The notes beneath the pieces were generated by a model, which searched no databases, was not told the origin of the DNA, and saw only the letters and a list, made by a program, of their open reading frames with translations. The translations under genes and the position numbers were made by a program. Of a stretch of 50,521 nt of DNA, positions 43,201 through 50,521 are shown in pieces. Position 1 is the first letter of the stretch. Each line of letters begins with the position of its first letter. This DNA comes from Ignavibacteriaceae bacterium (lineage in GTDB: Bacteria > Bacteroidota > Ignavibacteria > Ignavibacteriales > Ignavibacteriaceae), in assembly GCA_013042995.1 (NCBI GenBank), contig JABDPB010000120.1:1-50521 (forward strand), read 5' to 3'.

Positions 43201-44759
43201 TCCATTGTAAAATTGAAATTTGTAACTAGTGCGCCTGATGATTCGCTGGAGTTAAAATTTATTGACGAATTAATAATACCGTTTTCGCCTGTTGTTTCAA
43301 TTTTTACTATATCAAAGAAATCTTTCCCAATTGAGGAACTGGTTGCGCTAAACTTAAAATTTGTTGTTAATGTTGAAGGCGAAAAACCAATTCCTTTAAA
43401 ACTACCCAGGGAATTTAATTTTGTTTGCATTCCGATTACTGGGAAGAGGTTTAAATTTTTTGTACTGATTTTTCCATCGTAGAATATATCTTCACCTCTT
43501 AAATCCATTGCAAGTAAGCTGCTTACAAAACCTTTTTCCGTCGTTAAACCGAATCCTGCATTGAATGCAAGCGGTTTTCCTCTGAAAAACAGTGAATCAA
43601 ACTTCAATCTACCATAATCTTTGTAAGTTGGAATCCCAATGGAAGGCAGCAGGCTTGTTATATCATCCTGGTTGACTGAGAAATTGCTAAAGCGGGTATT
43701 TATATACATATCTGCGCCGGCAAGTATTCTTTGAATACTTCCTTCAAGTTCAAAATTGGTTTCACCAATCTCTGCTTTAAGTTTTTCAATTTTCAAATCA
43801 TCTAAAGTTCCCGAAGCACTCAGATGAGTAGTGACCGGACCATTAAGCAAGTTTGTTCCACTAATAAATGTTGACAAATCATCAAAATGGAAATCTGTTG
43901 CTGCAAGATCAATTCTCAAAGGTGCTTTGCTTAGCTCTAATTCCTCGTTTCTGAATACTGGAAAATCTGAAATAGCAGCACTGAGTGAAATGTTAGAACG
44001 CGCTGTTATCAAGTTTATATCAGTTGCGCCGGCTTTATCATCAAAGTAAACAAAATTACCTGCTAGCTTATATAATGTAAATCCGTTTAGATTGGTTTTA
44101 ACGTTACAATATCTCAAATACAATTCATATTCACTGCCCCCAATATCCGCGAATGCAGAGAGCTCAAGATTCAAATCTTTTAAACGAAAGTCATCCATGT
44201 TTGGATGGTCATAAAACCCGCTGCTGTTTTTATATTTATATGATTGAAGCTTGAAGTCCACATTATTTAATTGAAGATCAGCCACCTGAATCTTCCAGCT
44301 AAATGCTGATTCTGTTGTATCCTCAGGTTCATCAGATGGTGGGACAATTCGGGAAATGTTCAACTCACCGTTTTCATCTTTTAAAAAAGCAATGTTTGCA
44401 TTTTCAATTTCAACTTTTCGGAAATAGACTATTTTAAATAATATTTTAAGCGGACTGGTTTTAACTTCTATTTTTTCAGCAAAGAAAAGTGTATCGCTTT
44501 CCAGTTCATAAAGAGTATTGTTCATTATCAACGAAGTGAAAATCGTTCCATCAATTCTCTCTATAGATAGAGTACCGCTAGTTGATGAATTAACCTGTTC
44601 AGTAATGGTTTCATTCAACCAGTTGCGAAATGAGGATGTTTGCGTGAAGCCAAAGACTGCAAGCATTAAAACTATAACGCCAACACCAGAGTAAATAAAA
44701 TAATTGATGATACGCCGGAAAAGAGGTCGCTTTATTTTCTCTTTCTTTCTAAACCACAT
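40281..44759 (-). CDS. tamB: Translocation and assembly module protein TamB
   Basis: 1492 residues. One N-terminal membrane anchor (FIYSGVGVIVLMLAVFGFTQ) is followed by long beta-helical repeats of the AsmA/TamB type and the C-terminal TamB domain (DUF490), seen in FQARGSVKFLDEIDNPYLDVTS, DDRNVAVYKRR, and the ending VSTAASVAGSIVGGFLNEQL plus LGLKYGFTF. TamB spans the periplasm from the inner membrane and, with TamA in Proteobacteria or TamL in Bacteroidota, helps assemble outer-membrane proteins and move lipids. No separate TamA is here, but the barrel protein two genes downstream is a candidate partner. It begins 15 bases after the heptose adenylyltransferase. Confidence 0.93.
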   Translation of the reverse strand: MWFRKKEKIKRPLFRRIINYFIYSGVGVIVLMLAVFGFTQTSSFRNWLNETITEQVNSSTSGTLSIERIDGTIFTSLIMNNTLYELESDTLFFAEKIEVKTSPLKILFKIVYFRKVEIENANIAFLKDENGELNISRIVPPSDEPEDTTESAFSWKIQVADLQLNNVDFKLQSYKYKNSSGFYDHPNMDDFRLKDLNLELSAFADIGGSEYELYLRYCNVKTNLNGFTLYKLAGNFVYFDDKAGATDINLITARSNISLSAAISDFPVFRNEELELSKAPLRIDLAATDFHFDDLSTFISGTNLLNGPVTTHLSASGTLDDLKIEKLKAEIGETNFELEGSIQRILAGADMYINTRFSNFSVNQDDITSLLPSIGIPTYKDYGRLKFDSLFFRGKPLAFNAGFGLTTEKGFVSSLLAMDLRGEDIFYDGKISTKNLNLFPVIGMQTKLNSLGSFKGIGFSPSTLTTNFKFSATSSSIGKDFFDIVKIETTGENGIINSSINFNSSESSGALVTNFNFTMEETTSYEFDIQLTGFDVRDFAGESDFGTNLNIKLNGDGDNFDPDNLNLFAVIQLDSSDINGLSIDSTKIIVDIRSGENDRVLNIISDLADVTITGKFTVSELVEAVGMEVKLLASAIERKIDAIQPPKFFDDSFVSTNLLLDENEFQNVIANKEFNIDYLLEFKDFELLSLLLGDSEIDVDGELAGKFSIEEDLVSLDLETKINQLKFWDGTNLYYLSDFELNLDIDDKVMQTSFDDFSANVDLTARRIFLGSEIRDLAVQLNMNRGFADLNLQLLYQDFLDFNTKGTIDLTGSKVSVSLDELVTKYNQFDLRNRENVIFSYSNDEFQINSFKLGHNGGVVDLMGNYSLSDYGEINLSVKNIDGKDLSVNLFDLPPDQTPDSEISLNLDYKGTPDNPLIAIDFALDSVTAEKVFLGFVKSNLDYKNKLLTADINFFKSKSEINNPWLGLNGNLPIDLSLGSEKLLPDDEEFYINFFANNFDLRFAGSIVPGITKINGILESDIQLTGTYNDISSEGELQIKYGSFTVEANNLNYLMETGLVLTDNEITIASFSLENNKETKGGGKITASGRIVMDSFEPAEIDITASGDLKLLSEKSRAVNPNLYGDIAIRTREDMSFTLNETQNSLMADLILKEGANVTFSPTQSAYTNESDKFRYSFISLEEDFIDKEIDSLITISESQRDEMDAASKIPFDLDIKIQVENEAKMVFVLSREFKQNLTAYLGGDFEYTVIDNVPKARGELQLLDGSKLDFIKTFQARGSVKFLDEIDNPYLDVTSTYQGYYNPDTLTTVGNEYEVQVKISLEGPVKSLNTNFIRDDRNVAVYKRRTNFGQFELDASKTASDAIFFIIVGKFQEDASLQETNVAVSTAASVAGSIVGGFLNEQLGDLVRSVNVQQVGTETKFNLIGKVGEIRYEIGGTSQVFQDLSRANIKIEYPFIFTRLILRLERREPTFQSTTYGEMINELGLKYGFTF

Positions 44760-44774
44760 AATTCAAACAAAAAA

Positions 44775-45254
44775 TTACTTCGAATACCTGCTAACAATCA
44801 ATTCAATAATCCGGGAGGTAGATTGATCGTTTACAAACTCAATAGTTTTTACTTCGCCGCCATTTTTCTCAACGATATCTCTCCCCACTATTTTTTCTAG
44901 GTCCCAATCTGCACCTTTAACCAAAATATCAGGAATAAGTTCCGAGATTAACTTTTTCGGGGTATCTTCTTCAAAGAAAACTACGTGATCAACAGGTTTA
45001 AGATTTGATAGAATAAATGCACGCTCGTTCTCTTTTAAAATTGGTCTTTTGTTGCCTTTTATTTTTTTAACTGAATCATCAGTATTCAAACCAACAATTA
45101 AAACATCACCAAGTGCTTTTGCTTTAGAAAGATAATCTACATGTCCGGCGTGAATTAAATCGAAGCAGCCGTTTGTAAATACTACTTTTTTATTCTCAGC
45201 TTTTAATTTCTTGCGGATTAATTTTAAGTCTTCGAGAGAAATTGCAAGATTCAT
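44775..45254 (-). CDS. rfaE2: D-glycero-beta-D-manno-heptose 1-phosphate adenylyltransferase
   Basis: 159 residues of the nucleotidyltransferase family: VVFTNGCFDLIHAGHVDYL with the HxGH signature (His35-His38), VGLNTDDSVKKIKG, RAFILSNLKPVDHVVFFEED, DILVKGADWDLEKIVGRDIV. It transfers AMP to heptose 1-phosphate on the way to ADP-heptose for lipopolysaccharide core. In E. coli this activity is the C-terminal half of HldE; here it is a separate gene, overlapping the kinase gene by four bases (ATGA). Upstream of tamB in the same operon. Confidence 0.94.
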   Translation of the reverse strand: MNLAISLEDLKLIRKKLKAENKKVVFTNGCFDLIHAGHVDYLSKAKALGDVLIVGLNTDDSVKKIKGNKRPILKENERAFILSNLKPVDHVVFFEEDTPKKLISELIPDILVKGADWDLEKIVGRDIVEKNGGEVKTIEFVNDQSTSRIIELIVSRYSK

Positions 45255-46246
45255 TTACTGTCTTTCAAAACAGTTTCAAAAAGTTTTCCTTTTTCAATCG
45301 GGACAATTCCAACTTCACCGCAAACAATTCCGGCAGCGTAATTTGCAAGAAATGAAGCCTCGTAAACGTTTGCACCTGCCGCAAGAGCAATGGTAAGTGT
45401 AGAAATAACAGTATCGCCGGCACCCGAAACATCGGCAACTTTTCGTGCTATGGTAGCCATACGTTTTTCAGTTCCATCTTTTTCAAAAACGGCAATTCCC
45501 TTTTCACCGAGTGTTAGAAGTACGTATTGTGCATTTAGTTCTAATAGTAAACGTTCACCTGCTGAAGAAATATCTTCATCAGAAATAATTTTCATACCTA
45601 AAACGGCTTCAGTTTCTATTAGGTTTGGTTTGAATACCGTTACATTTTTAAAATCAAAAAAGTTATCAAATTTTGGATCTACTGTTGTCAGAATATTTTT
45701 CTGTTTTGAGATAGAAATAACTTTATTTATTAAAGATGGAGTTAGTACGCCTTTGTTGTAATCCTGCAATATTATTCCATCTAAATTATTAACAAGATTA
45801 GCCAGCTGAACAATTATTTTTTCTTCAATCTTCTGGCTGATGTTCGATTTGCTTTCTTTGTCAATTCTTACGACGTGCTGACTGTTTGCAATTACACGGG
45901 TTTTCGTTGTTGTAGGCCGTTCATCATCAACTAAAACATAATCGTCATCAATATTTTTGTCTTTCATTAAAGAAGAAAAGATTGTTCCGTAATTATCGTA
46001 TCCAATTACTCCAACCGGAATTGGAGTGCCACCAAGAGTTTGGATATTTAATGCAACATTAGCCGCTCCGCCAAAACGAAAAAATTCTTCTTCGACTTCC
46101 AAAACCGGGACAGGTGCTTCTGGCGAAATTCTTTTTACATCACCCCAATAGTATCCATCCAGCATCATATCACCGATTACGGCTATTCTTTTGCCTTCAA
46201 AGCCTTTTTTTAGTTCATCGAGTCTGTTTTTTGAGATTTCAATCAT
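45251..46246 (-). CDS. rfaE1: D-glycero-beta-D-manno-heptose-7-phosphate kinase
   Basis: 331 residues of the PfkB/ribokinase family: IAVIGDMMLDGYYWGDVKRISPEAPVPVLEVE is diagnostic of HldE kinases, FRFGGAANVALNI follows, and the C-terminal motif DVSGAGDTVISTL holds the catalytic Asp. It phosphorylates heptose 7-phosphate at C1, the step before adenylylation by the overlapping rfaE2 gene. Together they equal E. coli HldE split in two. gmhA, gmhB and hldD are not in the window. First gene of the operon ending with the barrel protein. Confidence 0.94.
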   Translation of the reverse strand: MIEISKNRLDELKKGFEGKRIAVIGDMMLDGYYWGDVKRISPEAPVPVLEVEEEFFRFGGAANVALNIQTLGGTPIPVGVIGYDNYGTIFSSLMKDKNIDDDYVLVDDERPTTTKTRVIANSQHVVRIDKESKSNISQKIEEKIIVQLANLVNNLDGIILQDYNKGVLTPSLINKVISISKQKNILTTVDPKFDNFFDFKNVTVFKPNLIETEAVLGMKIISDEDISSAGERLLLELNAQYVLLTLGEKGIAVFEKDGTEKRMATIARKVADVSGAGDTVISTLTIALAAGANVYEASFLANYAAGIVCGEVGIVPIEKGKLFETVLKDSK

Positions 46247-46305
46247 TTATTTGCCTGATTATTGAAAAAACCGAAAAGTTTAAAATAAGTATAAAATGAG
46301 AGGTT

Positions 46306-46332
46306 AGAAAGCCCCTAAGGTTGGAGCTTTCT
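46306..46332 (-). terminator. Likely terminator after the first T9SS protein gene
   Basis: AGAAAGC (46306-46312) and GCTTTCT (46326-46332) form a seven-pair stem with an inner CC/GG. It lies 20 bases after the stop of the T9SS protein and before the heptose kinase start on the same strand. No long T run follows, so it may be weak. Confidence 0.5.
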
Positions 46333-46352
46333 TATGATTTAAGAAATAGTTT

Positions 46353-47597
46353 TTATTTTAGAAGAACCATTTTCTTGCTTGTGATGAAATCATTCACCTT
46401 CATCCTGTAAATGTAAACTCCACTTGCAAGCCCTGTTGAGTTGAATGTTACCTCATACCTGTCTGCTCTCTTAAATTCATTCAGTATTGTTTGTACTTTT
46501 TGTCCGAGTATATCGTATATATCTATTGTTACTATTCCATCCTGTGGAAGTTCATATCTAATTGTTGTAGTTGGATTAAATGGATTGGGATAGTTTTGAT
46601 AAAGCACATAGCTGGTTACAGGATTTGTTGGCGGTGGTTGTATGTAAGTCATTGTTGCAAAGTTGCTTTCATATTCTGCAATTGCTCTCCGCACATTTTC
46701 TCTTGCTACTGTAATTGAGTTAATTGGATCTGCTCCTCTTCCAATTACGTAAGCAATAATTATTTCCTGCGGTTTGTTTTTTTCCAATTCAAATGGTCCT
46801 GTACTAACTAGATTTCTCTTATCTTGATTTTGAGTACATATCCAACCCACATCTGTTACAGGATCACCGGAAAACCAGTACTTACTATCCACTTCATTAC
46901 AATTTATTCCCCCACGAACCTGCCCGTATGCAAATGTACACGGATTAGGATATTGGCCAAGTCTGTTTCCACCTTTTAAAAAGTTTCTTCCTTCAATTGC
47001 TGTGTTCGGATCTCTTAAATCCGGATCGCCGCCAATAAAGAAATTATGCGAAGTAGTACTCAGGTTTTTTGAATTGGGAATTACTTCCGAACCTATTTGC
47101 TGACCAAAATTATTTCTTGCTGTGTCTACTGTATTGTTTGTAGTAATGACTGGTCCCTGTAATAATGTAGAAGAGAATGCCGGGCAGTTGTCCCCGTAAA
47201 CTGCATCTGGTTCATTGTTGTAATAATATCCTGATTGAAGTAAAGTATCACAGCCGACGACATCATCTGTAGCATCTCCGAGATCACCATCTTCGTAGAT
47301 TCCAAAGTAAATTGAATCAAGCACATCTGCAACGAGCCCGGTGTTAAGTATTGAGTATCTTATAAATATCACATTCTCAAGCTCAGGACTATCTGTTGCG
47401 AAAATTGTCTGCCTTACTTCTATTCCCTGTGGTTCCGACTGCCATCTTCTCTGATTTGCAGGTAAACCATCGTTATAAACACACCAGGCAATTTCATTAC
47501 CAATCAAAGGCGGCATATCTTCATTTAAATCCCACGTGCCGTTCCAGTTCTTATCAACAGGATTGAAAACACCATCACCATCACCATCATAAAATTC
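46353..47597. repeat. Direct repeat, copy 1 (3' half of first T9SS protein gene)
   Basis: About 1.25 kb that matches 49274-50521 almost codon for codon, including a stretch of over 40 identical bases in the region encoding EVDSKYWFSGDPVTD. The two copies are in the same orientation 2.9 kb apart. Confidence 0.85.
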
Positions 47598-49277
47598 AGC
47601 ACCTAACGAAACTGCATCTTTCCAGTTCTGCCAGGCATAACTGAATGCCGGGTCTCTTTTATTTACTACATATATCACATTCAGCGGGTCTCTTATGTCA
47701 CTCCCAACTTTTCCAGGCACATAATCTTCAACTATTGAAGCCGAAGCAACTGCATTACTCCACATCTGACCATTGGAAAAACCTGATAGAAAAAAACCGC
47801 TGGAATACAAAAATCCGCGCTCATCAAATTTAGCCACGGAACCACCACCACCTCGTATTGGAAAATCTGCTCTCGTTAATTGGGAACCGATGTTATCGGA
47901 TAAATCAGTCATCTCAAGTTCAAATTGAAATCCTTTATATCCGATATTTACATCAGCAATCACTCCACTGCTATTAAATGGCAATGTGATATTATTAAGA
48001 TCCATAGCGTATGCATCTCCCTCTTTGCCATTATTAGCAATCGGGAGGGTATTTCCGTATATGTTATCATTTGCAAGGCTATCATTGTGCAATCCGTCAT
48101 CAAATAATTCAACACTGAAGTTAATTTGATCCAATTTTGCAAAAACCTTCTTTACGCCTTCTTCATCTATAACTTTTGCTCGATAGTTAACCTCCTCCGT
48201 TTCATAGTCAACTCCCACAGTCTCAGAATTTATTATAACCGGTGGTGTAAAAGTATCTTCTGATTCACCCAAAATTCCGTAGTAAACCTGATTAAATGAT
48301 TCACTCCGAGATGTGTTAAAACAAACGAATATATTTTCACCATCGCTTGTTACTCCTGACAGATAATCATCACCGAGATAAGAAGTAAAGTTATCCATCC
48401 GCTGCCAGCTTGTACCATTATCTGTGCTACGCAAAACAGATACATCGGCTTGTGAATAGTCTTCATTTTCTACATCATATCGTGCATCATATAATAGCCA
48501 GATGTTTTTATTCCTATCAAACACTGTTTTTGTGGAAGGAATATTATAATAGAAAAGACTAAAAGTTAATCGAGGATCTATAATTCTGGTTGTGTCACTC
48601 CAGCTATTACCACTATCTGCGCTAAACAATGAATATATTACACCAGCAAAAGAAGAAAATATCGCTAACAATGAATCACCATTCTCTGAGAGCTTCAATA
48701 TGTGTGGATTCCTTTTCTGAAATCCAAAACCTATAAACGGCATATTATAATAATCCAGTATTGACCATGTTTCACCATTATCTGTGCTCGGACGTGTCTG
48801 CCATCGAAGTCGTGAAAGAGATAATATAATTTTACCTTCTTCCAATTCAAGCAATGAAAAATCCCTAAGCTGGCTATACTCTATATGAATTGTATCAATC
48901 CAACTAGCACCTTCATCATCTGAATACGTACAATAGAGCTCATTGTTGGAATTCCAGAAAAATAATAGTCTACCATTAGAAATATTATAACAATTAATTC
49001 TGTAATAAAAAGCATTTATCCCATCCCCAACGAATTCTAGTTTTTGTTCACTCCAGGTCTGACCAAGATTAGTTGTTCTTCTGGAAAATATTGTGTCTCT
49101 TGTAGAATTTTTATAAAAGACAAGAATTTCATTACCTGAAATCCAGACCGGAGTTAAGTCCCAGATCTCCTGTGAGTCATAAGCTCTGGGAAATTCCTTA
49201 ATGGTTTCCAGTTGTCCAAATAACTGTATAGTTAAAACCAATGAAAAGAAAATGGAGATTAATATTGTATTTTTTAT
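46353..49277 (-). CDS. T9SS-exported protein with Asp-box (sialidase-like) repeats and type A sorting domain
   Basis: About 975 residues. Five Asp-box motifs of the BNR/sialidase propeller lie in the first 260 residues (TNLGQTWS, SDDEGASW, STDNGETWS, SADSGNSWS, STDNGTSW). A domain containing DDGLHNDSLANDNIYG follows, then a long family-specific region with DGDGDGVFNPVDKNWNGTWD (calcium-type repeats) and GIYEDGDLGD. The last 80 residues are the T9SS type A sorting domain (LYQNYPNPFNPTTTIRYELP). Catalytic sialidase residues were not identified, so a binding propeller is more likely. The signal peptide NTILISIFFSLVLTIQLFGQ is in frame only upstream of the first TTG (49241); the only available upstream codon is ATA at 49277, which overlaps the stop codon of the previous gene. 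Confidence 0.83.
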   Translation of the reverse strand: MKNTILISIFFSLVLTIQLFGQLETIKEFPRAYDSQEIWDLTPVWISGNEILVFYKNSTRDTIFSRRTTNLGQTWSEQKLEFVGDGINAFYYRINCYNISNGRLLFFWNSNNELYCTYSDDEGASWIDTIHIEYSQLRDFSLLELEEGKIILSLSRLRWQTRPSTDNGETWSILDYYNMPFIGFGFQKRNPHILKLSENGDSLLAIFSSFAGVIYSLFSADSGNSWSDTTRIIDPRLTFSLFYYNIPSTKTVFDRNKNIWLLYDARYDVENEDYSQADVSVLRSTDNGTSWQRMDNFTSYLGDDYLSGVTSDGENIFVCFNTSRSESFNQVYYGILGESEDTFTPPVIINSETVGVDYETEEVNYRAKVIDEEGVKKVFAKLDQINFSVELFDDGLHNDSLANDNIYGNTLPIANNGKEGDAYAMDLNNITLPFNSSGVIADVNIGYKGFQFELEMTDLSDNIGSQLTRADFPIRGGGGSVAKFDERGFLYSSGFFLSGFSNGQMWSNAVASASIVEDYVPGKVGSDIRDPLNVIYVVNKRDPAFSYAWQNWKDAVSLGAEFYDGDGDGVFNPVDKNWNGTWDLNEDMPPLIGNEIAWCVYNDGLPANQRRWQSEPQGIEVRQTIFATDSPELENVIFIRYSILNTGLVADVLDSIYFGIYEDGDLGDATDDVVGCDTLLQSGYYYNNEPDAVYGDNCPAFSSTLLQGPVITTNNTVDTARNNFGQQIGSEVIPNSKNLSTTSHNFFIGGDPDLRDPNTAIEGRNFLKGGNRLGQYPNPCTFAYGQVRGGINCNEVDSKYWFSGDPVTDVGWICTQNQDKRNLVSTGPFELEKNKPQEIIIAYVIGRGADPINSITVARENVRRAIAEYESNFATMTYIQPPPTNPVTSYVLYQNYPNPFNPTTTIRYELPQDGIVTIDIYDILGQKVQTILNEFKRADRYEVTFNSTGLASGVYIYRMKVNDFITSKKMVLLK

Positions 49278-50521
49278 TTAACTAAAACCATTTTCTTACT
49301 CGTAATAAAGTCATTCACCTTCATCTTGTAGATGTAAACTCCGCTTGCTAAGCCTATCGCATTGAAATTAATTTCATACCTGTTTGCATTTTGGAATTCG
49401 TTCACTATTGTTCTCACTTTTTGTCCGAGTATATCGTAAATGTCTATTGTTACTACTCCATCCTGCGGCAGCTCGTATCTAAATGTTGTTGAAGGATTGA
49501 AGGGGTTGGGATAATTTTGATATAAAATATAACTAGTAACAGGATTTGTTGGAGGCGGAGGAGAATAGCTCATTGTTGCAAAATTGCTTTCATATTCTTC
49601 TATTGCTCTCTGCACATTTTCTCTGGCAACTGTAATTGAATTGAAATAATCTGTTCCCCTACCAATTACATAAGCAATAATTATTTCCTGCGGTTTTCCT
49701 TTTTCTAAATCGAATGGTCCTGTACTAACTAGATTTCTCATATCTTGGTTTTGTGTACATATCCAACCCACATCTGTTACAGGATCTCCAGAAAACCAGT
49801 ACTTACTATCCACTTCATTACAATTTATTCCCCCTCTCACCTCACCATAAGCAAATGTGCAGGGATCTGGGATATTTCCTACTCTATCCCTTCCTGTTAA
49901 ATAATTTCTCGCTTCTATTTCATTGCTCGGGTCCCGTAAAGCAGGATCACCTCCAATGTAAAATACATGGAATGAAATATCTTTATTTTTTGCTCCTGTT
50001 ATATTTTCGGAACCTATTAATTGTCCTAAATTAATTTTAGCTGTATCGCTTTGAATGTTTGTATAAGTTACTGGTCCTTGTAGAAGAGTTGTAAAAAATG
50101 CCGGGCAATTCTCACCATATTGAGCATCTGATCTATTGTTATAAAAGAATCCTGATTGAAGCAGTGTATCGCAGCCAACTACATCATCGCTAAAATCGCC
50201 GAGGTCACCATCTTCGTAAATTCCAAAGTATATCGAGTCCATCACCTCAGCTACAAGACCTGTGTTAAGTATTGAATATCGGATGAAGATAACATTTTCA
50301 AGTGCTGGCTCAGCAGTGGCAAAAATTGTCTGTCTTACTTCTATTCCCTGTGGATCAATAGTGTTATATCTTCTTTGTTCTTTTGGTAAACCATCATTGT
50401 AAACACACCAGGCAATTTCATCACCAATCAACATGGGCATATCCTCGCTAGTGTCCCACGTGCCATTCCAGTTTTTATCAATTGGATTGTAGAAACCATC
50501 ACCATCACCATCATAAAATTC
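49274..50521 (-). CDS. T9SS-exported protein, C-terminal part (truncated by window edge)
   Basis: The frame is open to the right edge, so the start and N-terminal domains are outside. About 415 residues are visible and are paralogous to the C-terminal 415 of the preceding protein: EFYDGDGDGFYNPIDKNW, GDEIAWCVYNDGLP, EVRQTIFATAEPALENVIFI, GIYEDGDLGD, NCPAFFTTLLQGP, EVDSKYWFSGDPVTD, ending in the type A sorting domain (LYQNYPNPFNPSTTFRYELP). The protein is exported through the outer membrane and anchored or released by T9SS. An ATG at 50440 is internal, not the start. Its stop lies immediately at the beginning of the downstream paralogue. Confidence 0.88.
   Translation of the reverse strand, partial: EFYDGDGDGFYNPIDKNWNGTWDTSEDMPMLIGDEIAWCVYNDGLPKEQRRYNTIDPQGIEVRQTIFATAEPALENVIFIRYSILNTGLVAEVMDSIYFGIYEDGDLGDFSDDVVGCDTLLQSGFFYNNRSDAQYGENCPAFFTTLLQGPVTYTNIQSDTAKINLGQLIGSENITGAKNKDISFHVFYIGGDPALRDPSNEIEARNYLTGRDRVGNIPDPCTFAYGEVRGGINCNEVDSKYWFSGDPVTDVGWICTQNQDMRNLVSTGPFDLEKGKPQEIIIAYVIGRGTDYFNSITVARENVQRAIEEYESNFATMSYSPPPPTNPVTSYILYQNYPNPFNPSTTFRYELPQDGVVTIDIYDILGQKVRTIVNEFQNANRYEINFNAIGLASGVYIYKMKVNDFITSKKMVLVK
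49274..50521. repeat. Direct repeat, copy 2 (in second T9SS protein gene)
   Basis: Counterpart of 46353-47597. It probably extends past the window edge. Confidence 0.8.

Noticed and set aside
1..50521. CRISPR arrays, tRNA or rRNA genes, insertion sequences, integrases
   Set aside because: No regularly spaced repeats, no cloverleaf with a TTCGA/TTCAA arm, no transposase or integrase motifs were found by eye.

Overview
This AT-rich window comes from a Gram-negative bacterium of the Bacteroidota/Chlorobi lineage, most likely the Ignavibacteria. Supporting signs are two large secreted proteins ending in a type IX secretion (T9SS) sorting domain with the motif YQNYPNPFNP, a GldC homologue, an S46 dipeptidyl-peptidase, an AmpG-type permease, a TamB protein, and a promoter upstream of prs that fits the Bacteroidota TTG-20-TAnnTTTG pattern. 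The taxonomic call is by eye from protein signatures. No rRNA, tRNA, CRISPR array, insertion sequence or phage gene was seen.

Layout. 1-4.3 kb: the end of a LytTR regulator, a CoA-acylating aldehyde dehydrogenase, a cytidylate-kinase-like protein and a class V aminotransferase. 4.4-12.6 kb: a tightly packed plus-strand run of sugar kinase (BadF/BcrA family), AmpG permease, serine hydrolase, NagZ-like GH3 fused to a second serine-hydrolase-like domain, sorbosone-dehydrogenase-like lipoprotein and nitrilase-family amidase. The first four look like a peptidoglycan-recycling unit. 12.6-16.3 kb: cytochrome bd oxidase (cydAB), gldC and a TylF-like methyltransferase. 16.3-17.5 kb: a decay zone with an interrupted nuclease gene, a small exported protein with an apparent frameshift, and a short relic reading frame. 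17.5-22.4 kb: an S46 peptidase, a zinc-ribbon protein of unknown role, a phosphoglucomutase/phosphomannomutase and a DUF2911 protein. 22.6-29.1 kb: Lon-like protease, pyruvate kinase and an AmmeMemoRadiSam radical SAM enzyme as one transcription unit, then an SDR oxidoreductase and threonylcarbamoyl-AMP synthase.

29.2-33.8 kb is housekeeping: rpmB on the plus strand faces rpsF-ssb-rpsR-rplI on the minus strand across a strong shared terminator. Upstream are pth, rplY and prs, with a 30-codon remnant of a membrane pyrophosphatase gene (hppA) stranded between pth and rpsF. 33.8-35 kb holds a lipoprotein with a C-terminal membrane helix and an FmdB-type zinc ribbon.

35-46.2 kb is an envelope-biogenesis operon on the minus strand: heptose-7-phosphate kinase, heptose-1-phosphate adenylyltransferase, TamB, RNase R, and a 1070-residue protein joining an HELVH metallopeptidase domain, a TolB-like propeller and an Omp85-like barrel. 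This last protein is the strongest candidate for something new, because it sits with TamB and looks like an outer-membrane barrel whose periplasmic part is a protease plus propeller instead of POTRA domains. 46.3-50.5 kb: two tandem paralogous T9SS-exported proteins sharing about 1.25 kb of closely similar sequence; the second runs off the window.
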